Source: Bryobacterales bacterium (GTDB taxonomy: Bacteria > Acidobacteriota > Terriglobia > Bryobacterales > Bryobacteraceae). Taken from it: DNA of 44,591 nucleotides. Below the pieces are notes generated by a model. It made no database searches. It was not told the DNA's origin and saw only the letters and a list, made by a program, of their open reading frames with translations. Position numbers and translations under genes: made by a program. Of this stretch, positions 8,357 to 17,079 are shown in pieces. The DNA lies in contig PMUP01000046.1 in NCBI GenBank assembly GCA_003166865.1, positions 582 through 45,172 on the forward strand. Reading direction: 5' to 3'. Position 1 is the stretch's first letter, and each line of letters begins with the position of its first letter.

Positions 8357-8600
8357 TAACAGCCTCGCTCACCGCTGTGGCCAGCGTTCGCGTGAAGTCA
8401 GCTCGGATGAGTCTTTCCGTTGTGGAGGCGATACCAGGCGACTAAGGACTGACGCGGACAACGCTGACCATAACACCGAACCGGTGTGTGTTCTAGCAGC
8501 CCACCCAGCAAACCTTCCACTCGCCTAACCGAGAGCCCAGCGTCACCGCGCACCAAGCTCACTTGCTTTCTCCCGGCTAAATCAGCCTACTCTGTCCCAC
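8357..8600. other. Non-coding stretch in the cassette
   Basis: No credible gene, hairpin or repeat was recognised between the putative terminator and the small gene at 8601. Confidence 0.4.
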
Positions 8601-8861
8601 ATGCCCAGACCGCGCTCCGAGCGAACACGCCATGCGTTCAAAACTGGATTCCGGCCCGGCCGCAGCGGCGCTTGCGAAGCCCGCTTGTTTCAATTCACCG
8701 GCCCTGCGGATGGTGCAGGCGAACCGCCCGTGAAACGCGTGGCCGCCTGCGATCTACACGAAGCCATCGCCTACATGCGCAAATGGCATCCCGGCCTCGA
8801 CATCCTGAGCGTCGAGCTAGTCGCCCTTATCGAAATGGTGTCCGGCTCCCCGTTAAACTAG
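8601..8861 (+). CDS. Small cassette protein of unknown function
   Basis: An 86-aa frame starting MPRPRSERTRHAFKTG. The N-terminal half is basic; the C-terminal half 'EAIAYMRKWHPGLDILSVEL' followed by 'IEMVSGSPLN' resembles short proteins I associate with serine-recombinase cassettes. That is recollection, not a search. No Shine-Dalgarno sequence is obvious. It lies downstream of DUF3489, in the same orientation, as the last gene before the tRNA-like remnant at 9.0 kb, so it probably belongs to the mobile cassette. The function cannot be deduced. Confidence 0.55.
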   Translation: MPRPRSERTRHAFKTGFRPGRSGACEARLFQFTGPADGAGEPPVKRVAACDLHEAIAYMRKWHPGLDILSVELVALIEMVSGSPLN

Positions 8862-9006
8862 ATCGATCCTCGCTCGGATACCTTGGAGCTCGTACGTACT
8901 GAGAGTACCCTTAGCTAGACCACTAAACTTGATTTCATCGTGTACAATTTAACAGCCGAACACTGGAATACCGCCAAAATCGGCTTCCCCATCCGAAGAA
9001 AGCAGG

Positions 9007-9056
9007 CTGGGTTGTTAACCGAAGGGTTGTAGGTTCGAGTCCCGCACGAGGAGCCA
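9007..9056 (+). pseudogene. tRNA-Asn-like 3' half (remnant)
   Basis: The sequence reads through an anticodon-loop-like TTGTTAA (GTT would be Asn), a T arm GTAGG-TTCGAGT-CCCGC and an acceptor strand ending ACGAGGAG with CCA at 9054-9056. There is no D arm or 5' acceptor strand upstream, and the anticodon and T stems have mismatches, so it is not a working tRNA. Such 3' halves are typical footprints of integration into a tRNA gene. An inverted second copy lies at 18.43 kb. Confidence 0.6.
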
Positions 9057-9061
9057 AATTT

Positions 9062-9280
9062 TTCAAATACTTCCAGCCGGTCAGTCCGCCCGAAAACGCC
9101 ACTCGCTGGCAGAGTGTGGGGGCTTTTGTGGGGATGCTGTTTCATCACGGAGCGCAACGTTGCGCCGGGGCTGCCTACCGCTGGTTTCAGGATGACCGCT
9201 ACTACGACCTGATCGTAATTCTGGACGACGCCAGCAGCGAGATCTATTGCGCGCAACTGGTGAACGAGGAGTCGACCTGA
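9062..9280 (+). pseudogene. DDE transposase fragment (ISNCY/IS1202-like)
   Basis: In the frame ending with TGA at 9278-9280 the translation includes AFVGMLFHHG, then YRWFQDDRYYDLIVILDDAS and 'SEIYCAQLVNEEST'. This resembles the first catalytic segment of DDE transposases in the ISNCY/IS1202 group, with the aspartates of ILDDA. The start, the remaining catalytic residues and the C-terminus are missing, so the element is dead. It begins immediately after the tRNA-like remnant. The downstream 115 bases to the next gene were not assignable. Confidence 0.55.
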
Positions 9281-9397
9281 TAGAGTTTCGCACCACGAAA
9301 GACGTTCTCAATCCGAACGCTGTAGATTGCCGGATAGCGTAGCTGGCGTAAATGCTCACGCTGCAGTTGTCCAGTGAGCGAGTCCAGCAGGCCAAAA

Positions 9398-9772
9398 TTA
9401 TTGGCGAGTCACATGCGCCGACACCGCGACCCACGCCCCGTCGCGTTTCGCCCACACGTCCGTGTAGCGGCCCGCGCCTGCGCGCCCGTCGCGCGCCGTG
9501 AAGGTCGTCCGCGCGTGAATGATCGCGAAATCTCCCATCAGCCGGACATTTACGTCGTGGCCCTCAAGATTCGAAATATAAGCCGGTTGCGACGTGCGCT
9601 CCAGGAAACACGCGCGGTCGATCAGCGATCCGTCGGGAAGGGAACACAGAAAATCGTCCGCAAGAATCTCGCTGAAGCGCTGGACATCTGAGTTCTCCAC
9701 CGACCGTAGGTAATCTCGGTTGAGTTCGAGCAGCGTATCGAGATTCGAAGCCAGAGCAGTTTTTGCTTGCAT
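9398..9772 (-). CDS. NTF2-like (SnoaL/DUF4440-type) protein
   Basis: A 124-aa cytosolic protein with the cone-shaped NTF2 fold pattern: an N-terminal helix pair ('LLELNRDYLRSVENSDVQRF'), the loop 'ILADDFLCSLPDGSL', and C-terminal strands 'VRLMGDFAIIHARTTF' and 'RYTDVWAKRDGAWVAVSAH'. The last block is typical of DUF4440/SnoaL-like proteins, which act as small ketosteroid-isomerase-like enzymes or ligand binders. A GGAGG sequence stands about 5 bases before the ATG at 9772. It stands alone among decayed sequences, so it was probably carried in with, or left from, an accessory block. Substrate unknown. Confidence 0.8.
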   Translation of the reverse strand: MQAKTALASNLDTLLELNRDYLRSVENSDVQRFSEILADDFLCSLPDGSLIDRACFLERTSQPAYISNLEGHDVNVRLMGDFAIIHARTTFTARDGRAGAGRYTDVWAKRDGAWVAVSAHVTRQ

Positions 9773-9931
9773 GATGCCTCCAGGTGGCCTCAGTATATCC
9801 GCAAGCGAAGTCCGGTGTGGATGGTTTACGGCGTCTCCGGCGCACGGTCGTTGATGGATTTCCGAGTGACGCGCATTTTCGTATTGCTCACTTCAAGATT
9901 GCTTTCTTTCCCGTCCTGGCTGGCTAGGCTT

Positions 9932-10042
9932 CTACGTCCCGAAGAGCCCTGAACCGCGCGTGAAGTGTTTTTCCGGCGTCCACTCCTCAAACTCAAGCTG
10001 CCCCACCAGAACCGGCTTCCGCCACAATGTCGAATGCGGCAT
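9932..10042 (-). pseudogene. Possible ATP-dependent DNA ligase C-terminal fragment
   Basis: A 36-codon frame ends at 9932 and contains 'LWRKPVLVGQLEFEEWTPE' before its final residues. The pattern 'W.+P.LV...EF.EWT' resembles the end of the oligonucleotide-binding domain of LigD-type ATP-dependent ligases. No other part of a ligase is nearby. The match is short and was made by eye, so it is tentative. Confidence 0.3.
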
Positions 10043-10081
10043 AGCAGCCACTGGCAATCTTGTACACTCTTGTTCTGGAAT

Positions 10082-10132
10082 AGGTGGTTTTTGAATGGAT
10101 CACACTGGATCAGCTTGATATTTCAACCACCT
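10082..10132. repeat. Inverted repeat upstream of the kinase gene
   Basis: Arms AGGTGGTT (10082-10089) and AACCACCT (10125-10132) are perfect inverses 35 bases apart, with partial extension into TTTGAA/TTTCAA. They lie about 215 bp before the kinase start in an otherwise empty stretch (10043-10346). They could be an operator or a relic hairpin. Confidence 0.4.
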
Positions 10133-10346
10133 TCGGATCCACCCTCAGATCGGCAACCTGCTCCGGCGGTGTTCCAGCTCCAATGACCGTCCCTGAAATA
10201 GAAGACTGAAAACATGCGACCGGGTGCTCGAGCAGCGACACTCAGCGTTGCAGGCGCCGCCTGGTCGAGTTCCATCAACTGCGCAATAATCAATCATTGG
10301 AGCCAATCCAGCAGCTCCTCATGCTGCCCACAGTCGACAGTGAACA

Positions 10347-12983
10347 ATGAGACCCAGCACTACGGAACTGTTCCATCAAGTAGCCAATCTAAGCCAGGAA
10401 GCCCGCGACCGCTATTTCGTCGAGCTCGGCGTTGACGAACGAACCAGAAAGGAAGTGGAGGAACGGTTGGCTCAGGAGTCTGCAACCACGAAGATCTTAG
10501 CCGAAGAGATTGTTGCGAATCACTCCGAACGGGTGGAGCTGAACGGTCTTCACTGCGGTCCCTATCGATTAGGAAACCTCCTAGGACGTGGCGGCATGGG
10601 AAGTGTCTATGTGGCCGAACGTGCGGACGGCGAGGTCAAACAGCGCGTAGCCGTGAAATTGCTGCGACCGGGAGCGGACCCACCCCAATTCCGTCAATGG
10701 TTCTTGTCAGAGCGGCAGATTCTGGCAAGTCTATCTCATCCCAACATTGCCCGTTTATTGGATGCAGGTCATCGAGAGGATGGGCAGCCGTACTTGGTCA
10801 TGGAATATGTCGGGGGAAAAACCATCGACGTCTACTGCGCCGGACTCAGCGTAAGGCATAAGATTGCATTGTTCCTGAAGGTATGCGCCGCAGTCAGCTA
10901 TTTGCATCGCAATCTAGTGGTGCATCGCGATCTTAAGCCCTCGAATATCCTTGTCACGGAAGAACGTGAACCGAAATTACTGGACTTTGGCATTGCCAAA
11001 ATTCTCGACTCAGCCGGCGACGTAACCGTAACCAACGTGCGCATGCTCACGCCGGAATACGCGAGTCCGGAGCAAGCCGGGGGCGAACGCATGACAACGG
11101 CAACCGACATCTACTCGCTCGGAGCCGTGCTCTACAAACTGTTGACCGGCGCGTCGCCCTACCAGTCCACGGGCAAATCGCCGGCAAGTTCAACTTCCCC
11201 CAGAAAGATTAGTCCTCCCTCCAAGCTCGCGCCCGATTTGAAAGGTGATCTGGAAGCAATCCTCTTGAAGGCTTTGCGGGAAGAGCCTCAGGAGCGATAC
11301 GCCTCCGTGGAACAGCTTTCTGGTGATCTGGAGAACTACCTCGCATCCCGGCCCATTCGTGCGCGTACCGGAGATGTCTGGTATCGAATTCGCAAATTCT
11401 TGCGCCGATATTGGCTTCCCGCTCTGGCGGCGATTCTTACAATTGGCAGTCTTACTGTGGGATTGGCAGTTGCCAATCATGAACGCGCGATCGCCGAACG
11501 CCGCTTCACCGACGTACGACAGCTGGCCAACAAATTGTTTGATATCGACGACCGCGTCTCCAAATTGCCAGGGAGCACGGAAACGCGCAGACTGATTGTG
11601 GAAACATCGCTCGAATACTTGCGGCGAATCACCGCAGACGTCCGCATGGCCCCAGCGCTGGCGTTGGAAGTGGGCACGGCCTATCTGCGAGTGGCGCGCG
11701 TGCAGCGTTCAGATACGGCTCTCGGTCAAACACAACTCGCCGAAGGGAACGATAAGAAAGCGCTGGCGCTGATCGATTTTGTTCTGGCGTCAGAACCATC
11801 CAATCGAATAGCACTGCTTCGCGCGGCCGAAATCTCGCAAGAACAGATGCAGATCGCCTCCCAAAGAGACCAGGATGAGGCACTTCAGTTCGCCCGCAAG
11901 ACAGATCAGAGACTGCAGGCGTATCTGAAAACGGCAAGCCTGGAACATCCGTTGGATCGGGCCGAGGCAGAGGGTGTAATTCTGGTTCTTTTGAACGTCG
12001 CCAACATATATGGATTCGCCGAACAGTTTAACGATTCAATCGCTACCTCGCGCCGCGCGATCGACCTGGCGCGCACCGCGAACTGGCCTGCCTACATTGG
12101 GGCGGCGGAATTGAATCTGGCAATTGTTTATCAAGAACAGGGCCGGCTGGACGAGGCCCTGCAGGCGATTCAAGAGGCGACGCTGATATTGGAGCCCGCT
12201 ACTGGAGAAAAGAGCGTGGGCAAGCCCTTGGCATATGTCAGCGCGCTGATCCATGCGGGATCGATTCTCGGTGAGGACGGTGGGATCAGTCTCAATCGGC
12301 CCGACGAGGCGCTAACGTACCTGGAGCATGCCCGCCAGACCGCCGACGATCTTGCACAACACGATCCGAATCAATTCGGGAGCCGCGAAAGAGTCTTCTC
12401 CGCCAATGTCATGATGTCGGGTATTCTGAGCCGCAGCGATCCCAGCCGTGCTTTGGAACTGTGCGACGAGGCGCTTAGACGGTTGGCCGAAATCAAGGAG
12501 CATCCGATAGCGCGTCTGCATGAGGCGGAGACGCTGGCAGGATCGACCTACGCCCTGCGACGGCTCGGCCGAGGCGCGGAGGCTCACCGCAGATTGGATA
12601 TCGCCTTCGACAAATTGCGCAAATTGGGCGCTTATCCCTCAGACACGATCAAGCCTGGGACGGAAGTAGACAAGGCGCTCAGCGCGCTGGCGGATTACGA
12701 AGCGGAGAATAACAACTTCCAGCGATCCATTGCCGTGTATGAGGAGCTCTTACGGAAGGGTGCGGCAGCCGGGGCCAAACCTCGAACGAGTCTGGCGGAC
12801 GCGCTGCAAGAGTCGCGTGTCTTCGCAGCTCTTGGCGCTCTTTACCCACAAGTCCATCAAACGGACTCCAAGTCCGCCATCGAATCGCGCCGCCTGGAAC
12901 TGTGGAGGTACTGGGACAGCCAACTTCCAGGTAATAGCTTCGTGCGCCGTCAACTCGAAGCGGCGAACAGAAGTGTTCCATGA
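10347..12983 (+). CDS. Hanks-type Ser/Thr protein kinase with C-terminal repeat domain
   Basis: An 878-aa PknB-like kinase. The kinase domain spans about residues 72-335: glycine loop LGRGGMGSV (79-87), ATP-binding Lys104 in VAVKLL, catalytic HRDLKPSN (193-200), LLDFGIAK (211-218) and the activation-segment end 'TPEYASPEQAG'. All catalytic residues are present. A transmembrane helix lies at about 355-376. It is followed by ~500 residues of helical, TPR-like repeats (for example 'AELNLAIVYQEQGRLDEAL') that would lie outside the membrane, or fold back if the topology differs. In acidobacteria such kinases often follow an ECF sigma factor gene; none is seen here. The ATG at 10347 has only a weak upstream ribosome site. 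Its targets are unknown. Confidence 0.92.
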   Translation: MRPSTTELFHQVANLSQEARDRYFVELGVDERTRKEVEERLAQESATTKILAEEIVANHSERVELNGLHCGPYRLGNLLGRGGMGSVYVAERADGEVKQRVAVKLLRPGADPPQFRQWFLSERQILASLSHPNIARLLDAGHREDGQPYLVMEYVGGKTIDVYCAGLSVRHKIALFLKVCAAVSYLHRNLVVHRDLKPSNILVTEEREPKLLDFGIAKILDSAGDVTVTNVRMLTPEYASPEQAGGERMTTATDIYSLGAVLYKLLTGASPYQSTGKSPASSTSPRKISPPSKLAPDLKGDLEAILLKALREEPQERYASVEQLSGDLENYLASRPIRARTGDVWYRIRKFLRRYWLPALAAILTIGSLTVGLAVANHERAIAERRFTDVRQLANKLFDIDDRVSKLPGSTETRRLIVETSLEYLRRITADVRMAPALALEVGTAYLRVARVQRSDTALGQTQLAEGNDKKALALIDFVLASEPSNRIALLRAAEISQEQMQIASQRDQDEALQFARKTDQRLQAYLKTASLEHPLDRAEAEGVILVLLNVANIYGFAEQFNDSIATSRRAIDLARTANWPAYIGAAELNLAIVYQEQGRLDEALQAIQEATLILEPATGEKSVGKPLAYVSALIHAGSILGEDGGISLNRPDEALTYLEHARQTADDLAQHDPNQFGSRERVFSANVMMSGILSRSDPSRALELCDEALRRLAEIKEHPIARLHEAETLAGSTYALRRLGRGAEAHRRLDIAFDKLRKLGAYPSDTIKPGTEVDKALSALADYEAENNNFQRSIAVYEELLRKGAAAGAKPRTSLADALQESRVFAALGALYPQVHQTDSKSAIESRRLELWRYWDSQLPGNSFVRRQLEAANRSVP

Positions 12984-13180
12984 AGCCTGAATCTATAACA
13001 CTCCACGCATCTTCGCGGCCGTTAAGACCTCACCCCAGCGCCGGGCACGCGCCTCCGGCAGATTTGCGAAGAGACACTCAGGAGTCTGCAAGGCACGAAG
13101 GCCGATTCCGGATCGCCTACCCGCCCCAGCTCACAGTGACCCGGAAGTGCGTACAGCGCCATTCCTATTAGGAGGACAAC

Positions 13181-14251
13181 ATGAGAACGATTACGGGCAC
13201 TTTCTGTTCACTGGCGTTGATTGCGGCGCTTGCGATGCTGGCTGGCGGTCAACAAGGCAAGTCCGGAGGCGCAAAAAAAACCTCGGCGGCAGCCAATACG
13301 GTGGTGCAGCGTGACAAGTCGCTGGTTTTCACAGAAGCGATTCCTCTCAACAACGCCAAGGGACGGTTCGACCACTTTGCCATGGGGGGAGGCCGACTAT
13401 TTGTTGCCGCGTTGGGAAGCAACGCCGTCGAGGTGATCAATATTGGCGGGCGAATTCTCGCCCACACCATCACCGGCGTGTCCGACCCACAGGGTATAGC
13501 CTTCTCTCCAGAGACGAACAAGATCTTTGTGGCCAGCGGCCGCGGCAAGGTCTACGTCTATGATGGAAGGTCCTATGACCAGATCGCCACAGTGGATTTC
13601 GCAGGGGGCGCGGACAACATGCGTTATGATGCGGCGACCAAACGCGTCTACGTCGGCTGCGGTGACGACGAGAACACCGGCGCGATAGCGATGATCGACG
13701 CCACCACGAACCAGCGCCTGGATGAAGAGTACAAGTTGGGCGCCGAGCCAGAGTCATTCCAGCTGGAGAGATCAGGGCCGAACATCTACGTTAACGTTCC
13801 GGACTCGAAAGAGATAGCGGTGGTTAATCGCGTCACCAAACAGGTCACGCACTGGCCCTTGAAGGGCGTGGAAGGCAACTTCCCGATGGCGCTGGACGAG
13901 GCCGACCATCGTCTGTTTGTTGGCGTGCATGTGCCGCCTCGTCTGGCGGTGATTGATACGAACTCAGGCCGGCTAGTCACCACGCTGCCGAGCGTCCAGG
14001 ACAGTGACGATCTGTACTTCGACGCTGACCGCAAGCGCATCTACATGCCCGGCGGAGAGGGCTTCATTTACGCGTTCCAAATGACGGACCCCGCTCACTA
14101 TCGGCTACTGGACAAGATCCCGACCGCGATCGGCGCGAAAACGGCTGGGTATTACGGGAAACAGGGCAAGGGCTTCGACCGCTTCTATCTGGCGGTTCCG
14201 GCTCGCGGCAGCGAGAGCGCCGAGGTCAGGATTTACACAGTTCAGGACTGA
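13181..14251 (+). CDS. Secreted YVTN-type beta-propeller protein
   Basis: A 356-aa protein with an N-terminal signal peptide (MRTITGTFCSLALIAALAML, cleavage near residue 23). It is followed by repeated ~40-residue units with patterns such as 'LFVAALGSNAVEVINI', 'GIAFSPETNKIFVASG', 'NMRYDAATKRVYVGCGDD' and 'LFVGVHVPPRLAVIDTNSGR'. These are the strands of a YVTN/NHL-like seven-bladed propeller exported to the periplasm or cell surface. TAGGAGGACAAC gives an excellent Shine-Dalgarno sequence before the ATG. No enzyme motif is seen; such proteins usually bind partners or ligands. The gene lies 197 bp after the kinase in the same direction and is probably a separate unit. Confidence 0.85.
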   Translation: MRTITGTFCSLALIAALAMLAGGQQGKSGGAKKTSAAANTVVQRDKSLVFTEAIPLNNAKGRFDHFAMGGGRLFVAALGSNAVEVINIGGRILAHTITGVSDPQGIAFSPETNKIFVASGRGKVYVYDGRSYDQIATVDFAGGADNMRYDAATKRVYVGCGDDENTGAIAMIDATTNQRLDEEYKLGAEPESFQLERSGPNIYVNVPDSKEIAVVNRVTKQVTHWPLKGVEGNFPMALDEADHRLFVGVHVPPRLAVIDTNSGRLVTTLPSVQDSDDLYFDADRKRIYMPGGEGFIYAFQMTDPAHYRLLDKIPTAIGAKTAGYYGKQGKGFDRFYLAVPARGSESAEVRIYTVQD

Positions 14252-14309
14252 GTTTGATTTTTTTCGAATACGAGGATCACGCCGACGCTGAAATGATCCA
14301 TGTGTCCGT

Positions 14310-14483
14310 TCACATTTGGAGGCCGGATGCGGGTCTTGCGCCTCCGCGCCTGCTTGGAATCCTGTATTCGAAGGCCAAAGCATGACGGTTGATGGGCGAG
14401 TTCTCAGGAGTTCGCAGCGTCACGGCCACCGTTCCGCTCGGCCCGTCGTAATCAATCCGCTCGATCAAGGCCTGAATGAAGTG
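14310..14483 (-). pseudogene. Serine recombinase remnant (C-terminal piece)
   Basis: The minus-strand translation FIQALIERIDYDGPSGTVAV continues to 'LAFEYRIPSRRGGARP'. It matches residues ~400-445 of the intact recombinase at 6183-7850 ('VIQSLIERIDYDGPTGAVAV', 'VAFEYKIPRRRGRALP'), and the DNA itself is also clearly similar. Only this short piece remains, flanked by unrelated sequence. It shows that another copy of the same recombinase group once lay here. Confidence 0.8.
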
Positions 14484-15071
14484 CTGCACGACTACTTCGC
14501 GGGGGCAACCACGACAACGATGGCCCGGTACCATCAGTCCGCTGATGATGTGCCTAACGGCCTCAGCGTCCCACACTGGTCATGGGACGGACTCCAGGTC
14601 TAAACCTCCGCGGCCGACCCTGGCGCGGGCAGGACTGATCGGTGCACAGGAACGACCCACCCCGCTGGACGCGTTTCCCGGGGGGCCCCCGTCCGCCAAC
14701 CAGACACTCGACAACCAGAAATGAACTGAACCGGATGCCCAGGTCTTCAGGCGGTTGGCGGCGGCAAATGAGAGCTCACGCGCTGGAGCCCAGCCCCGTG
14801 GGAAAGGGCTTCTCCTCGGCATAGTCTCTCTGCCCGACTACGCGTTCCGCAAGTCAGGCGCAAATGCTCGATATCGTTCCGTAACTTGAACGGCGTGCCT
14901 GGCACTGCTTCAGCGATCACGGAGGGGCTTCTGCGTCTCGATCGCCCACTTCCGGATGCGCCATTTATCCGTCCGGAACTGGAGGAGACTCAACGCGAGG
15001 TAACGCGGTCATTCCCGGCCAGTCTGGTCTGCAAAATGGCTCCCGTCACCGGCCTCCTGAATTCATAGCTG
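14484..15071. other. Decayed intergenic sequence
   Basis: No supported gene. A 60-codon plus-strand frame at 14886-15068 has some protein-like composition but no recognisable family, start signal or context. The stretch lies between a recombinase relic and the DinB-like gene and is probably degraded mobile DNA. Confidence 0.4.
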
Positions 15072-15617
15072 CTAGCGCGATCCATGCCCGCCGCACTGCA
15101 TCACTCCCATATACGCACTCCATGGGCCCACCGCCTCGCGATACTGATGGGCCATGATCCGCGAGAGCTGGTGGATGTGGGTCAGGTCGTGCGCGGGCCA
15201 ACTGGCGAGCAGTTGACGGAGTGTCACGGGACCAAGCGCCGGATGGAGGCCAGGGCGGGATAGGTCGCCTGGCTGGAGATTGAGCGCCTGAAGATCGCGA
15301 ATGTTCGCGGCGCGCACTTGTGCAAACTCATCCGTCAACTCCGGGAGCGATTTGCCCGCGATTTCCCTCACGTGCCCCTTCATATCAAACGGCTCAAAGG
15401 GGCGGAGGTCGGCATGCTCCAGGATCAGCCTCACGCGAGGCATCCAGTCGGTCTTCTCACCGTGAATCAGGTGGCCGACGACATCAATGGCCGTCCAGGT
15501 GGCACCCCCTTCGTTCCGGCGGGTCCAACTGTCGGGCAGGTCACGCAGGAGCGCGTTGAGCACGGCAGGAGTGCGGGAAAGCACGGAGATCGTTTCAAAG
15601 AGGTTATGGTCAGGCAT
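15072..15617 (-). CDS. DinB-like (DinB_2) protein
   Basis: A 181-aa soluble four-helix-bundle protein. The frame extends upstream, but the translation before the ATG at 15617 looks like junk, while MPDHNLFETISVLSRTPAVL starts a proper DinB pattern. Later blocks are 'TWTAIDVVGHLIHGEKTDWM', 'LPELTDEFAQVRAANIRDL' and 'LLASWPAHDLTHIHQLSR'. The histidines in 'GHLIHGE' and in 'HDLTHIHQ' are the usual metal ligands. DinB-like proteins are thiol-dependent transferases or hydrolases with metal cofactors, mostly of unknown substrate. No good Shine-Dalgarno sequence is seen. It is isolated among fragments, so its transcription source is unclear. Confidence 0.82.
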   Translation of the reverse strand: MPDHNLFETISVLSRTPAVLNALLRDLPDSWTRRNEGGATWTAIDVVGHLIHGEKTDWMPRVRLILEHADLRPFEPFDMKGHVREIAGKSLPELTDEFAQVRAANIRDLQALNLQPGDLSRPGLHPALGPVTLRQLLASWPAHDLTHIHQLSRIMAHQYREAVGPWSAYMGVMQCGGHGSR

Positions 15618-15984
15618 GGTGATTGGCGCGATGCGCTCACGACTTTGATTCCGCCGGGCTAGCGGCGGATGCACTTTCGGGGTAATTGGGCGGCAGCACC
15701 ATGGAGCGGGACTACACTTACGTCCTGGAGGAGAAGGAAATTGAGCTGCTTCAGGATGCCAAGCCCGGACAGCCGGGCGGTCCCGCTTAATGTGGCACGT
15801 CGCGCCTAACGCGACGCAGCGTTTACCAACCACGAGGATGTAAGCCCATACGGGCTGGATGGGCTGATTAAGCCGTTTGAGCTTACCCATGTGAGGTGAG
15901 CCGTTTCTCATCAATCTGGTCGAGTGCGCGAAGGAGGACTGGTCGTTCGGCAACGGCATCGCTTCATATGCGCCGTGAGGCTGG
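15618..15984. other. Mobile-element debris
   Basis: No intact gene. Two short plus-strand runs look like former coding sequence: a 29-codon frame at 15702-15791 (MERDYTYVLEEKEIELLQ) and a piece at ~15811-15897 with 'YGLDGLIKPFELTHVR'. Neither could be named. A run 'DWSFGNGIASYAP' just before 15980 may belong to the N-terminus of the integrase relic that follows. Confidence 0.35.
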
Positions 15985-16665
15985 CTCCAATGCCGGCTGA
16001 ACGCGATCGCGGAGGCGCACAAGGCGGCGGGCTTGGACTCGCCCACCACGGCCGGCTTTGGTGCGCAATACGCTCAAGGGCATTCGGCGCGCGCTTGGGA
16101 CCGCATCGGCGCCCAAAGCAGCCACGCTCACCGATGACATTCGCGCGATGGTAGACGCGGCGGACGCGGGCTTGATCGGCGCCCGTGATCGCGCAGTGAT
16201 CCTGCTGGGGTTTGCAGGGGCATTCCGCCGGTCAGAACTAATCGGGCTGGATATCGAGGATTGCGCCTTCGGCAAAGACGGCTTGACGGTCACCCTACAG
16301 CGTAGCAAGATCGATCAGGACGGCGCAGGCCGCAAGATCGGCGTACCGAATGGATCGAATCCCGGTCCGCACTATTCAGGCCTGGATCGAGCTGGCCGCA
16401 CGATCGAGCGGCGCACTATTCAGGTCGATCAACAGGCACGGGCAGGCACAGGCGGGCCGATTGAGCGGTATCGGCCGGCCTGGACGCTACGGCGTACGCG
16501 GGCCATTCGCTGCGGGCGGGTCATGCGACCAGCGCGGCGATAGCGGGCGCCTCTGAACGGTCGATCATGAAGCAGACTGGGCATCGGAGCGTGCAGATGG
16601 TGGCGGCGGTACATTCGGGATGGGAATTTGTTTCGGGAAACAGCGCAGGGAAGCTCGGCTTGTAG
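15985..16665 (+). pseudogene. Tyrosine recombinase/phage integrase, multiply frameshifted
   Basis: Pieces of one integrase are spread over several frames: 'RLNAIAEAHKAAGLDSPTTA', then 'VRNTLKGIRRALGTASAPKA' and 'ILLGFAGAFRRSELIGLDIE' with the first catalytic arginine, then 'VRTIQAWIELAARSSGALFR', and last 'YAGHSLRAGHATSAA' and 'SIMKQTGHRSVQMVAA'. The H-x-L-R and GH motifs of the catalytic core are seen, but the nucleophile region (normally a Tyr after 'VRR') reads VAAVHSGW, so the tyrosine is lost. At least three frame changes (near 16055, 16340 and 16490) make it non-functional. Confidence 0.85.
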
Positions 16666-16749
16666 GTATCGTACTGCACTCGGGGCCCCCAACGTCGCCT
16701 GTAGGCCGAGAACAACTGCTTGAGATTGGTACTGTGGCAGAATGACGGC

Positions 16750-17079
16750 ATGTCGAACCAGTCAAAAATTCGAGTCTTCAGCCCGCCCCAGATGCCCAAG
16801 CCCGTCGGATACTCGCACGTGGCGGAGGTCACGAGTGGGAAGATCGTTTATATTTCGGGTCAGGTGGCCATGGATGTGTCGGGAAACGTGGTGGGCAAGA
16901 ACGATTATCCGGCGCAGATCGAACAGATATTCCGGAACCTCGACACCGCGCTCCAGGCAGCGGGCGGAAGCTTCCGCAACGTCGTGAAGCTCAACTACTA
17001 TATCGTTGAGACCGTGGAGCGCTCCGAGTTCTTCGCTTATCGCGCGGTGCGGGGAAATCCATCTCTACTTATTTTGTGA
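16750..17079 (+). pseudogene. RidA-family protein, 3'-truncated
   Basis: Starts MSNQSKIRVFSPPQMPKPVG and continues with 'VYISGQVAMDVSGNVVG' and 'NLDTALQAAGGSFRNVVKLN', the standard RidA (YjgF/YER057c) core. RidA proteins hydrolyse reactive enamine/imine intermediates. The usual end, with the conserved Arg/Glu substrate-binding segment after 'YRAVR', is missing: homology stops at 'FFAYRAVRG' and six unrelated residues lead to the stop. The break lies within 20 bp of the 3' end of the converging gene at 17065, so a deletion or insertion joined the two. It may be an inactive relic. The ATG at 16750 is preferred over one at 16720, which lies in unrelated sequence. Confidence 0.8.

Noticed and set aside
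9007-9056. Functional tRNA gene
   Set aside because: No 5' acceptor strand or D arm is found, and two stems have mismatches; only a 3' half is present.
12312-12587. Minus-strand frame inside the kinase gene
   Set aside because: The kinase frame is continuous with repeat-like helices across this region; the antisense frame has no supporting feature.
15618-16049. N-terminal extension of the DinB-like protein (325-aa frame)
   Set aside because: The upstream 144 codons show no family pattern and overlap integrase debris; the DinB fold starts at the ATG at 15617.
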